DNA of 48,995 nt, from IMG/VR virus record IMGVR_UViG_3300030104_004070, positions 1 through 48,995 of that record; one strand, given 5' to 3'. This document shows, in pieces, positions 21,560 to 28,599 of the stretch. A model generated the notes under the pieces. It saw only the letters and a program-made list of their open reading frames with translations. It was not told the DNA's origin and did not search any database. Origin of the DNA: a virus. Numbering within the stretch: position 1 is the first letter of the stretch; every line of letters starts with the position of its first letter. The position numbers and the translations under genes are program-made.

Positions 21560-22311
21560 TTAATAGTACCGTACATTACCTTTGGATTTGATTCTACACC
21601 ATGTTCGCCATAAAAATCAATATCATGAGTATCTGACATGATTTCTACAAACTCTTGATGAGACATATTTCCATGATCAACATGAAAATCGTTGTGCATT
21701 AGATAAAAATTATTTGATTTCTTTACAAACTTATCAATATATTCCATCTGAGTTTCACGATCACATTCAGACAAAGCATAGTTGCTAATGAGGAGATCGA
21801 AGTTTTCCTCTACATCAATCTCCTCACTACGATGAGATAAAGAAGGAAGATTAAACCAAGCAAGATATTTACGAGAGAGTTCATTACACTCTTCTAAGTC
21901 AATTAAAAGATAACTTTCAAAATCAATAAAGGAGCTCAAAACTTTACAGAGACCACCATAACCACCACCAATTTCAACAATAGACTTTATGTCTGTGCCA
22001 AATTTATTAACAATGTCAGATGAATTTTTAATGTATCTAATGGTGGTAGGTGACATTGAACCTACATTAGGATAATCAAACATGACTGGATTGCCAACGG
22101 TGTCATTCTTTTTGATTTCATCTAATTTATCTTGATAGTCAATTTCTATCTCGTCAAGATAAAGTTGACCTTCTTCTCTAGATACATGCTCTAATACATG
22201 ACGATATGCTTCATCACGTTTAAAATTATTATACTTATTAGTATTCACTGCTGCTGCATGACATACCTGTAGATATGGCACTACTGCAGAATCTTGTAGA
22301 GTCCAACTCAT
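21556..22311 (-). CDS. Putative sugar O-methyltransferase
   Basis: The 251-residue product has the SAM-binding IVEIGGGYGGLCKVL segment and LLIDLEECNELSRKYL, typical of the putative sugar O-methyltransferases found in O-antigen clusters. The N-terminal part (about 110 residues) is helical and probably shapes the acceptor site. The ATG at 22311 overlaps the previous stop (ATGA); a TTG at 22317 is also in frame. It would cap or modify a sugar made by the surrounding enzymes. Confidence 0.82.
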   Translation of the reverse strand: MSWTLQDSAVVPYLQVCHAAAVNTNKYNNFKRDEAYRHVLEHVSREEGQLYLDEIEIDYQDKLDEIKKNDTVGNPVMFDYPNVGSMSPTTIRYIKNSSDIVNKFGTDIKSIVEIGGGYGGLCKVLSSFIDFESYLLIDLEECNELSRKYLAWFNLPSLSHRSEEIDVEENFDLLISNYALSECDRETQMEYIDKFVKKSNNFYLMHNDFHVDHGNMSHQEFVEIMSDTHDIDFYGEHGVESNPKVMYGTIK

Positions 22312-22988
22312 TTGCAAATAACCTCCTTACAATCCAAACCTAACATGGTTTTATATGGTTTCCATCTTTCCTCTGGGACGACTGTAGGATCGATCCACCA
22401 GTCCTCATAAGGATTCCCCTCATTCATTACATTCTTAGCAACCAATTGATATCCGTGTGATTTCAGAATACGTATCTGTTCATCCTGAGTGTCAGGCCCA
22501 TCAGCATAGACATCGGTTTCATATGTAATGACAGAATATCTATATTCATCTAAAGGAAGTGCCTTGAGAGCATTTAGAGTTTGTTCAGCAGGTTCAATAT
22601 CAAGTTGAAGATAATCAATTTGTTTGGGATAGTTTCTCTGTTTAAATAGAAGTTCGTAATCAAAGTCTGTTGCATCTGCACAGACACATTGATTTCTTCG
22701 CATCGTGTTGAAAAACAGAACCTTATCACCATCTAGTTCAAAGGATACACCCATCCAATCAAACTCAGTTTCTAGGAGATAGGTATTGCTGATAACTCTT
22801 GGTTGGTCTGCACCAATCTCAACATACACTCCATTCTTCTTACCATCAAGCATAGACAAAACAAACATGTCTTGCATTGATTGTGACCAGTTGTTTTCCA
22901 CATTTTCAGATCCAGGAAACTGATACTTCAGACTATCAAAGTCAGATTTAAAATACCTGGGGCAATTTGGCCAATTAGATTCTTGCAT
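22308..22988 (-). CDS. FkbM-like methyltransferase
   Basis: The 226-residue product has YVEIGADQPRVISNTYLLE, then SFELDGDK and IDYLQLDIEPAEQTLNAL, the pattern of FkbM-family SAM methyltransferases. Related enzymes methylate sugars or polyketide groups. I chose the ATG at 22988 because GGAAGA lies upstream at good spacing; an in-frame ATG at 23003 is inside the preceding gene. Confidence 0.8.
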   Translation of the reverse strand: MQESNWPNCPRYFKSDFDSLKYQFPGSENVENNWSQSMQDMFVLSMLDGKKNGVYVEIGADQPRVISNTYLLETEFDWMGVSFELDGDKVLFFNTMRRNQCVCADATDFDYELLFKQRNYPKQIDYLQLDIEPAEQTLNALKALPLDEYRYSVITYETDVYADGPDTQDEQIRILKSHGYQLVAKNVMNEGNPYEDWWIDPTVVPEERWKPYKTMLGLDCKEVICK

Positions 22989-22990
22989 AA

Positions 22991-23983
22991 TCAGTTCTTC
23001 CAATATTCGTAGATTCCCTCTGTAACTTCATACTCCATATTTTTTACTTTTCTGTTTGGTTGCTTCATTGCCCAAACAAACATGTCTTCAATCAACTCTT
23101 CTAGTTTAGTATTGTCCTTAAACTTGAGTAGGCTTTTTGCTTTATCATGATTACAATATGCATGCTTTGCTTCATGTCGTGGTGGAGCATGTTCGATAGG
23201 AACATCATACCCATACTTCTTACCAATGGATTGAACTGTCTCGGCAACTTGATTCAGACTAAAGTATTTGTCTGCACCAATGTTAAAGATTTCACCATTA
23301 AATTCAGACAAGAGAATATCAAATGGTTCCATATAGTATCGGATATCAGAGAATGCACGAGTCTGTTCCCCATCACCGTAAACAAGAATGGGTTGACCAT
23401 TCAAAGTCTTACGAATAAAGATACCAATCACATTACGATACCGATCCCAAATGTTCTGGTAGATGCCTAATACATTATGAGGACGGACAATATTATATCG
23501 CAATCCAAACTGTTGATGAGCCATCTTCAGATCACACTCTACAGCATACTTTGCCATGCCATAGGGATCAATCGGTTGTGGTTGTTTATCCTCTGTGAAA
23601 GGAGGTTCTTGTGCTCCATATACTGCCATACTAGAAGTAAAGATCATCTTTGCACCATAAGTGATACATGGATTGATCAAGTTAGCAGAACAGAGAAGAT
23701 TGTTTCGATAATTATAGTTTCTAATGAAAGGAGACAATCCTTCTGCAGCGTAAGCAGCAAAGTGCAGTAGAACATCAGGGCGATGCTCTTCAAAGAGTTC
23801 CTCTACTTTTTTACGTCTTTCTAGATTGAGTTTTACAAATTGAAAGTTTTCACCCTTTGGGATAAATGCTTTATGACCACCAGATAAGTCATCAATACCG
23901 ATGACCTGGTGGCCGTTTGCCATCAAGTGGCGACTATAGTTTGCACCGAGCAATCCAGCACAACCTGTAACAAAGATTTTCAT
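22991..23983 (-). CDS. NAD-dependent sugar epimerase/dehydratase (GalE-like)
   Basis: The 330-residue product has the NAD-binding GCAGLLGANY (residues 7-16), the SSMAVYG catalytic Ser/Thr strand and Tyr-x3-Lys (YGMAKY) of the short-chain dehydrogenase fold. The phrase DDLSGGHKAF fits GalE-like 4-epimerases. It would convert one nucleotide sugar to another for the transferases in the block. NAD+ is a tightly bound cofactor here. Confidence 0.87.
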   Translation of the reverse strand: MKIFVTGCAGLLGANYSRHLMANGHQVIGIDDLSGGHKAFIPKGENFQFVKLNLERRKKVEELFEEHRPDVLLHFAAYAAEGLSPFIRNYNYRNNLLCSANLINPCITYGAKMIFTSSMAVYGAQEPPFTEDKQPQPIDPYGMAKYAVECDLKMAHQQFGLRYNIVRPHNVLGIYQNIWDRYRNVIGIFIRKTLNGQPILVYGDGEQTRAFSDIRYYMEPFDILLSEFNGEIFNIGADKYFSLNQVAETVQSIGKKYGYDVPIEHAPPRHEAKHAYCNHDKAKSLLKFKDNTKLEELIEDMFVWAMKQPNRKVKNMEYEVTEGIYEYWKN

Positions 23984-24795
23984 CTATATTCTAGAATAAA
24001 TTTACGTTGCTCTTCTGTGTTTTTCCAACTGCAAGGTAAAACAGGAAGATAATTTTCCAATTCCATCACATGCACATTGACACTAGTATTAAATAGCATA
24101 CTATAATTTAGATGCTCTGTCAATAATAGATCTGTAGTATAAAGATTCTCAAGCACTGAAGAACATAGAGCTGCTGCCATAGCAAATGTCCCTACTCCAG
24201 ACAATGCCACATTCTTGGCATTTTTTAATGTTGCAAAGTCATCCGCAACTGTGGATGATTGAATCTGAACCTTACCAATTTTCTTAAGTTCATGAACAAT
24301 AGGATTCTTATCATCTGGTTCTGTGATAAGAATAACTTTCTCAAAAGAATCAATGAGATTGAGGTAATAAATTAAGGGGTTTGGAATATAGTTTGTCGGA
24401 GGATCAAAAATTCTATGATAGTTATCGCCGCTACGGAGATGCATCACGATTGTTTCATCACCGATAACTTCTTTTTTAGGGAGCGCAAGAAAAGGAGATA
24501 CAAACTTTTTACAAACCTCATGCATATTTTCATAGACATGCTCTTTGCTTATACCAATTTCATTACCACCTTCAAGGCAACCTTTTTCACAGTGGACTAA
24601 TGGCTCCCATGCGTAAAATCTACCAGATGCATTAGCATTACCATCCCCAAAAGATATTGCAAACTTAGAAATAATATTATGATCTAAAGTTTGAACAAAC
24701 TCTTGATTATTAAATTTTGCCGACATGATACAGTTGGCAACCTGTTGGATATTATTACCCAACCGGCCTGACCAATGAGAAACAGAGTAACTCAT
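23980..24795 (-). CDS. GT11-like glycosyltransferase, divergent
   Basis: The 271-residue product has GRLGNNIQQVANCI at the start and HLRSGD at residues 119-124, the counterpart of HVRRGD in fucosyltransferases. The C-terminal SGVGTFAMAAALCS replaces the usual SSFSWW motif. It may use a donor other than GDP-fucose. It is the fourth GT11-related gene in the block and overlaps both neighbours by four bases. Confidence 0.75.
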   Translation of the reverse strand: MSYSVSHWSGRLGNNIQQVANCIMSAKFNNQEFVQTLDHNIISKFAISFGDGNANASGRFYAWEPLVHCEKGCLEGGNEIGISKEHVYENMHEVCKKFVSPFLALPKKEVIGDETIVMHLRSGDNYHRIFDPPTNYIPNPLIYYLNLIDSFEKVILITEPDDKNPIVHELKKIGKVQIQSSTVADDFATLKNAKNVALSGVGTFAMAAALCSSVLENLYTTDLLLTEHLNYSMLFNTSVNVHVMELENYLPVLPCSWKNTEEQRKFILEYR

Positions 24796-25640
24796 GAATA
24801 GATTTTTTTCATATCATTGAATACGTTAGCAACTCCATCTTGAATAGATGTCTTTGGTTTCCACCACTGTGTGATATAGGTATCTGCTTCGTTCCTCTTA
24901 TCTTTCTGAACTTCGTCTTTAGATTTTGCTGGGGAAACAGTAACATCTTTCCCAATGTCCTTGAATAGAGATCGAATGATTTCACCAATCTCTAAGATAG
25001 ACGTTTGTTTAAATGAAGTGATGTGGAGATTATCATCGGAACTAAACTCATCATAGTTATTCATAACTGCCTCAAGAGCTTCACAACAATCTTCTGCATA
25101 CAGAAACTCACGTTGTTCAGTTCCATCAGTGAGCATTGAAATGTCACCGGTTTCAAATCCTTTTTTGATAAAGTCAGTAATGACATGTGCCTTTTCCATG
25201 TCATTCTCAATACCATAAACATTCCAGAAATGAACAATCTTACCACCAAGTGATTTGGTATAGAGTTCACCCACACGCTTCATCACACCATAGGGAGAGT
25301 AAGACATGTTACTCATTTGCGATGAGGCGAAGACAAATGGTTTGCCATGCTTTTCAATAAGTCCAAACACATTGGCCATCATACGGGTGTTGTTATCAAG
25401 GAACCCAAATGTATGTTGATACTTCTGAAGATAGCGGGAACCACCAACATCAAACGCAAGGAAGAATACAAAGTCAGATTCTTTGATACAATGTTCCAAC
25501 CATGTACTAGGAATTGCACAGAGATTATACTGTGGTCCTAGATTCTTATCATACTCGGTAACTTCATGCCCTTTTCCACGAAGGTATTCAGTCAAGTAAG
25601 CACCAATTTGACCACTTGATCCAAGATTTAAAATTTTCAT
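24792..25640 (-). CDS. NAD-dependent epimerase/dehydratase
   Basis: The 282-residue product has the NAD-binding GSSGQIGAYL (residues 7-16), a FASSQMSNM strand and Tyr-x3-Lys (YGVMK). It is shorter than most sugar epimerases and lacks part of the substrate domain, so its substrate is not clear; sugar-nucleotide reductase or epimerase activity is possible. It sits between the GDP-mannose-epimerase-like gene and a glycosyltransferase. Confidence 0.82.
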   Translation of the reverse strand: MKILNLGSSGQIGAYLTEYLRGKGHEVTEYDKNLGPQYNLCAIPSTWLEHCIKESDFVFFLAFDVGGSRYLQKYQHTFGFLDNNTRMMANVFGLIEKHGKPFVFASSQMSNMSYSPYGVMKRVGELYTKSLGGKIVHFWNVYGIENDMEKAHVITDFIKKGFETGDISMLTDGTEQREFLYAEDCCEALEAVMNNYDEFSSDDNLHITSFKQTSILEIGEIIRSLFKDIGKDVTVSPAKSKDEVQKDKRNEADTYITQWWKPKTSIQDGVANVFNDMKKIYS

Positions 25641-26680
25641 GAGTTTTCGATTTGTTCAGAGATCCATGTGTATGTTTTACGAATTCCCTCTTCAAGAGTT
25701 TGAGAATAATCCCATCCCAGATTTTCTCTAATCAGATCATTATTAGAGTTACGTCCACGAACACCAAGAGGGCCATCAATGTGCATCTTCCGCACTTCCT
25801 TACCAGATACTTTAGCAGCAGTATCTACCAATTGATTGATTGTCACCATCTCCTCAGAACCAATGTTCACAGGTCCCATGAAGTCTGAGTCCATCATTCT
25901 TCTGGTTGCTTCGATGCATTCGTCAACGTACAAGAAGGAACGAGTTTGCAAACCGTCACCCCATACTTCAATTGCTCCGCCCTCTTCTGGGAGGTGGGCG
26001 ACTTTACGGCAGATTGCTGCTGGTGCCTTTTCTCTTCCTCCTTCCCAGGTTCCTTCCGGTCCAAAAATATTATGATAACGGGCAACGCGAACAGGAATAT
26101 CGTGATTACGATTGTAAGCAAAGTAAAGACGCTCTGAGAAAAGTTTCTCCCATCCATATTCGGAGTCTGGGTTTGCGGGATACGCTGATTCTTCACGGCA
26201 GTCTGGGTTATCTGGATCTAATTGATTGTGCTCTGGGTACATGCAAGCAGAACCAGAATAGAAAATCTTAGTTTCATTTCCTACGGTTTCATTAAACTTA
26301 CGCTGCTCTTCAAGGACATTCAGGTTGATAGACACTGAGTTGTGCATGATGTCTGCATCGTTCTCACCAGTGAAAACAAAGCCTGCTCCACCCATATCAG
26401 CAGCAAACTGATAGATCTCATTAAAAGGAAGATGATACCTATCGGGAACACTAGCATAAAAGTTGCCTCGATATCCTTTAAATCGGATAACACGACTAAC
26501 AAAATCTACATTACGCAGATCTCCCTGAACGAATTCATTTGCTTCCGTATCAGAAAATTCAGGATACTTGAGGTCTACACCGCGAACCCAGTATCCCTCT
26601 GCCCTGAGTCGCTTGACCATATGACTTCCAATGAAACCACCAGCACCTAGCACCAGTGCTGTCCTTGTATATTCAGACAT
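25637..26680 (-). CDS. GDP-mannose 3,5-epimerase-like enzyme
   Basis: The 347-residue product has GAGGFIGSHM (NAD binding), Tyr-x3-Lys (YGWEKL), then GTWEGGREKAPAA, WGDGLQTRSFLYVDEC and GVRGRNSNND, which closely follow plant GDP-mannose 3,5-epimerase. That enzyme makes GDP-L-galactose (and L-gulose) from GDP-mannose. This would give the phage an unusual L-sugar donor. It is the first gene of the glycan chain and is preceded by a terminator of the upstream group. Confidence 0.9.
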   Translation of the reverse strand: MSEYTRTALVLGAGGFIGSHMVKRLRAEGYWVRGVDLKYPEFSDTEANEFVQGDLRNVDFVSRVIRFKGYRGNFYASVPDRYHLPFNEIYQFAADMGGAGFVFTGENDADIMHNSVSINLNVLEEQRKFNETVGNETKIFYSGSACMYPEHNQLDPDNPDCREESAYPANPDSEYGWEKLFSERLYFAYNRNHDIPVRVARYHNIFGPEGTWEGGREKAPAAICRKVAHLPEEGGAIEVWGDGLQTRSFLYVDECIEATRRMMDSDFMGPVNIGSEEMVTINQLVDTAAKVSGKEVRKMHIDGPLGVRGRNSNNDLIRENLGWDYSQTLEEGIRKTYTWISEQIENS

Positions 26681-26710
26681 TATTAAAAAAGTTTCTCCTT
26701 ATATATGATA

Positions 26711-26851
26711 CTAAAAAAGACGGTTGAAGTCAACCGTCTTCATAAGGTCTTCGCATGCACGCCACTTACTCTTTAACCAGAAGCAAGAAACTGGGCGGGA
26801 GTAACCCCATCCGCACCACTTTGTTTTATTTAAACAAAGAAAATCATACAT
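26711..26851 (-). CDS. Possible 46-residue Trp/Cys-rich protein
   Basis: The frame starts with the ATG at 26851, eight bases inside the upstream gene, and encodes MYDFLCLNKTKWCGWGYSRP and a Lys/Trp/Cys-rich remainder. Four Cys and four Trp in 46 residues suggest a metal-binding or DNA-binding peptide, if real. The last codons form the terminator hairpin, which is unusual for a coding sequence. Translational coupling with the gene before it is the main support. Confidence 0.4.
   Translation of the reverse strand: MYDFLCLNKTKWCGWGYSRPVSCFWLKSKWRACEDLMKTVDFNRLF
26712..26740 (-). terminator. Terminator upstream of the glycan block
   Basis: AGACGGTTG/CAACCGTCT (9 bp stem, 4-base loop) followed by five to six Ts on the minus strand. 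It closes the small-gene group and separates it from the glycan genes. If the 46-residue frame at 26711 is translated, its last codons lie within this hairpin. Confidence 0.8.
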
Positions 26852-27062
26852 GTTTTTTTGCTTCTTGATACCACTGCCATAGTTCTTCAACTTTTTCACC
26901 ACCACCGCCACCACTGTGAGAGGTATTGGAGTGTGCATCACACTGGGTTCTGAGTGATTTGAGTTCAGCCTCAATTACCTTGAGTCTTGCTTCAACTTCA
27001 ACATCATATTTTGACATTGCTGCACCACTTGCAGACTTTGCTGCAGATCCTTTTGCTGACAT
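26844..27062 (-). CDS. Small coiled-coil protein
   Basis: The 72-residue product has an Ala/Ser/Lys-rich start, a helical heptad-like region (YDVEVEARLKVIEAELKSLR), a poly-Gly linker (SHSGGGGGEK) and a second short helix (VEELWQWYQEAKKHV). It is a plausible oligomerising protein. No family recognised. Confidence 0.65.
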   Translation of the reverse strand: MSAKGSAAKSASGAAMSKYDVEVEARLKVIEAELKSLRTQCDAHSNTSHSGGGGGEKVEELWQWYQEAKKHV

Positions 27063-27083
27063 AATAGTAAATTAACTCTTGGA

Positions 27084-27176
27084 TTATTTAGTTTTTAAGG
27101 GGTCCATTGACTCCACCAGTTCTGTTATAGTCCATCCGTGACTGAAGGGGATCGTCCCGACCAGGGCTAGTTTAAA
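27084..27176 (-). other. Candidate frameshift heptamer and read-on frames
   Basis: TTTAAAC at 27176-27170 is in the X XXY YYZ register of the gene at 27167-27406 and is followed at once by TAG. After a -1 shift the frame stays open to 27084 (28 codons); after a +1 step it stays open to 27088 (26 codons). No strong downstream pseudoknot is obvious; a short GGGA/TCCC stem lies within 25 bases. Confidence 0.4.
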
Positions 27177-27406
27177 CGACTTACCGAGTCTTTTGCATAA
27201 GCAGGAACACCTTCTGGATCAAGCCATTTGGTGTACTCAAAATCTTCCATCGCAGTCAGAAGTTGCATCTGATTATCAAGAAGATACATGTCAGAATAAA
27301 GTTTGGTCCAACTATCTGCTTTTTGAATGCGATAGTCAGGGAACCCGTTATCTAGGGTTCCACATTCAACATAACGATAAGGGAAGCGTTCTAGAAGAAT
27401 CTTCAC
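27167..27406 (-). CDS. Small protein ending at a possible frameshift site
   Basis: The 79-residue product starts MKILLERFPY and contains YSDMYLLDNQMQLLTAMEDF and EGVPAYAKDS. It overlaps the upstream gene by four bases. The zero frame ends with CGT TTA AAC TAG, so a U_UUA_AAC-type heptamer (27170-27176) directly precedes the stop, and both shifted frames stay open for 26-28 codons. The +1 frame reads SPGRDDPLQS and onward and looks more protein-like than a random frame. A sequencing error or mutation can not be excluded. Confidence 0.7.
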   Translation of the reverse strand: MKILLERFPYRYVECGTLDNGFPDYRIQKADSWTKLYSDMYLLDNQMQLLTAMEDFEYTKWLDPEGVPAYAKDSVSRLN

Positions 27407-27618
27407 TTTGCCTCCACTGTTTCAAGATCGATAGCAACCTGCTCCATCAGAATATCATAATCATCGAGCGGGTCACCTGAGAAGACGACTCCATTGTTTT
27501 CATAGTAACGACGAACTTTTTTGAGAAGTTTCGGATTCTTCACATCTAGGAAGAAGTCACCATTTACAGCACCACGAAGGGTTTGAATGTCTTTCTTGAA
27601 CTTGCTAGTGAGTGTCAT
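27403..27618 (-). CDS. Small basic protein, unknown
   Basis: The 71-residue product starts MTLTSKFKKDIQTLRGAVNG. It is basic at first and acidic at the end (LDDYDILMEQVAIDLETVEAK). I chose the ATG at 27618, downstream of a good promoter and of the tRNA group; a longer in-frame start would overlap the promoter. It overlaps the next gene by four bases. No family recognised. Confidence 0.65.
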   Translation of the reverse strand: MTLTSKFKKDIQTLRGAVNGDFFLDVKNPKLLKKVRRYYENNGVVFSGDPLDDYDILMEQVAIDLETVEAK

Positions 27619-27640
27619 TGTCTTGTGTGTTGACCTTAGT

Positions 27641-27669
27641 ATTATAAAGGTTTGACGGTGATCCGTCAA
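27641..27669 (-). promoter_or_regulatory. Sigma-70-like promoter with inverted repeat at the -35
   Basis: TTGACG (27664-27669), 17 bases and TATAAT (27641-27646) on the minus strand. The -35 is part of a perfect inverted repeat TTGACGG/CCGTCAA (27652-27669, 4-base centre). The repeat also lies just after the 3' end of a tRNA gene, so it could be a hairpin for tRNA processing or termination, or an operator. Confidence 0.65.
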
Positions 27670-27742
27670 TGGGGGATGAGGGGATCGAACCCACCTTAGC
27701 CGAATTATGAGTTCGGTGCATTCACCAGATTGCTAATCCCCC
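27670..27742 (-). tRNA. tRNA with CAT anticodon (Met or Ile2)
   Basis: A 73-base cloverleaf with acceptor GGGGGAT/ATCCCCC, anticodon stem CCGAA/TTCGG and loop CTCATAA, giving anticodon CAT. One T-stem pair is mismatched. The normal G-C first pair speaks against initiator tRNA. Elongator Met or lysidine-type Ile cannot be separated from the sequence. CCA is not encoded. Confidence 0.9.
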
Positions 27743-27744
27743 GG

Positions 27745-27816
27745 TAGGACTGCTGGGAGTTGAACCCAGGTCACACCGTTATAAGCAGTGGGCCTTGACC
27801 GTTAGGCGACAGTCCC
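27745..27816 (-). tRNA. tRNA-Ile with TAT anticodon
   Basis: A 72-base cloverleaf with acceptor GGGACTG/CAGTCCT (G-U first pair), D arm with GCC/GGC, anticodon stem CACTG/CGGTG, loop CTTATAA and T arm CTGGG-TTCAACT-CCCAG. The anticodon is TAT, which reads AUA. Bacteria and their phages usually read AUA with a lysidine-modified CAT tRNA, so a TAT anticodon is rare. Its 5' end touches the stop codon of the antitoxin-like gene. CCA is not encoded. Confidence 0.88.
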
Positions 27817-27987
27817 TCAAGAGGCTTCGTTGTGTTCTGTGTATATGCGTATGAGTTCCTCATCCGCCACTGTCATCACTGCTCTGTTTCCATTCTCGTT
27901 CTCAACACCTATTTTCTCACCCTTCTCCACTCTCTCAATCAGAGTTTCCCAATTCTTCTGCCAGTATTCCACGGAATAAAAATGCAT
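27817..27987 (-). CDS. Phd/YefM-like antitoxin, orphan
   Basis: The 56-residue product starts MHFYSVEYWQ and has the pattern of prevent-host-death antitoxins: a strand, a helix (KNWETLIERVEKGEKIG), then NRAVMTVADEEL. Such proteins bind their own promoter and neutralise a toxin. No toxin gene follows; the stop is directly followed by the tRNA-Ile 5' end. A longer in-frame start lies inside tRNA-Pro and is rejected. It might neutralise a host toxin or act as a small regulator. Confidence 0.7.
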   Translation of the reverse strand: MHFYSVEYWQKNWETLIERVEKGEKIGVENENGNRAVMTVADEELIRIYTEHNEAS

Positions 27988-28009
27988 CTTGTCATTATGT
28001 ATAATGCAA

Positions 28010-28083
28010 TCGGAATGACAGGATTTGAACCTGCGGCCACCAGCTCCCAAAGCAGGTGCTCTACCAAACTGAGCTACATTCCG
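28010..28083 (-). tRNA. tRNA-Pro with TGG anticodon
   Basis: A 74-base cloverleaf with acceptor CGGAATG/CATTCCG, D arm GTAGCTCAGTTTGGTAGAGC, anticodon loop TTTGGGA and T arm with GTTCAAAT. The anticodon TGG and the G at position 37 fit proline. One anticodon-stem pair is mismatched. It directly follows a perfect sigma-70 promoter. CCA is not encoded. Confidence 0.95.
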
Positions 28084-28092
28084 GATGCCAAA

Positions 28093-28121
28093 ATTATAAC
28101 TTTATTTGTGGCGTTTGTCAA
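28093..28121 (-). promoter_or_regulatory. Consensus sigma-70 promoter of the tRNA-Pro group
   Basis: TTGACA (28116-28121), 17 bases and TATAAT (28093-28098), a perfect consensus on the minus strand. The predicted start is within a few bases of the tRNA-Pro 5' end. It lies at the 3' end of the 53-residue gene. Confidence 0.85.
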
Positions 28122-28263
28122 ATGGTTCCCAATGCTGCCAATTGTTTTTGTGAACCAAATCCATACCTATAATTGGGATAGTCACTAACATAAATCCCAA
28201 TGTACCAATTCCAAATGGATTATTAAGTGTTGCTGCTGCCAGGTGGCTTAATTGATGCATCAT
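28102..28263 (-). CDS. 53-residue membrane protein
   Basis: The product starts MMHQLSHLAA and has one hydrophobic helix (GIGTLGFMLVTIPIIGMDLV) and a basic, Trp-rich end (NNWQHWEPFDKRHK). Its ATG overlaps the stop of the previous gene (ATGA). The -35 of the tRNA promoter lies within its last codons. No family recognised. Confidence 0.65.
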   Translation of the reverse strand: MMHQLSHLAAATLNNPFGIGTLGFMLVTIPIIGMDLVHKNNWQHWEPFDKRHK

Positions 28264-28421
28264 GGATTTCTTCTATCAATGCCCATGTCATCAAGATACT
28301 CTAACCACCAATCTGCGTCCTTAATGTGTCTCCAATTGGGAACGGGAAGACCCCTTTCCAAAGTATAGTATTGAAAGAGGGATTCATCTATAATCTGTGC
28401 GATCTGTAAATTCCTCTTCAT
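28260..28421 (-). CDS. 53-residue soluble protein
   Basis: The product starts MKRNLQIAQI and ends with WWLEYLDDMGIDRRNP; it is rich in Trp, Asp and Tyr. In-frame ATGs at 28490 and further upstream are possible but would overlap the membrane-protein gene by 100 bases or more; 28421 keeps the overlap to 38 bases. No family recognised. Confidence 0.55.
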   Translation of the reverse strand: MKRNLQIAQIIDESLFQYYTLERGLPVPNWRHIKDADWWLEYLDDMGIDRRNP

Positions 28422-28593
28422 CTTCGTCAACGTCTGCATATGGGTTTTCCACATATGGTCCGTGTGGTTTTCTGGATTCTGCTCCGACATACTCTTTTTC
28501 CTCCTTAGTTGCGTACAACCATATTGCAAGTTTCATTACAATCCAAATGATTAGAATAGGAGTCAAACATGCGACTAAAATAGCAGACTTCAT
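28384..28593 (-). CDS. Small single-pass membrane protein
   Basis: The 69-residue product has one strong N-terminal helix (about residues 3-26, ILVACLTPILIIWIVMKLAI) and an acidic tail (DVDEDEEEF). It begins six bases after the zwf stop, so it is transcribed with zwf. No family recognised. Confidence 0.65.
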   Translation of the reverse strand: MKSAILVACLTPILIIWIVMKLAIWLYATKEEKEYVGAESRKPHGPYVENPYADVDEDEEEFTDRTDYR

Positions 28594-28599
28594 TAGAAT

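Noticed and set aside
25906-26271. Plus-strand 121-codon frame in the GDP-mannose epimerase gene
   Set aside because: Antisense to a strongly conserved enzyme; no promoter or ribosome site.
27988-28050. N-terminal extension of the Phd-like protein
   Set aside because: It translates the tRNA-Pro 3' half; the ATG at 27987 outside the tRNA is preferred.
27832-28188. Plus-strand 118-codon frame
   Set aside because: It covers tRNA-Pro and the Phd-like gene in antisense and has no protein-like pattern.
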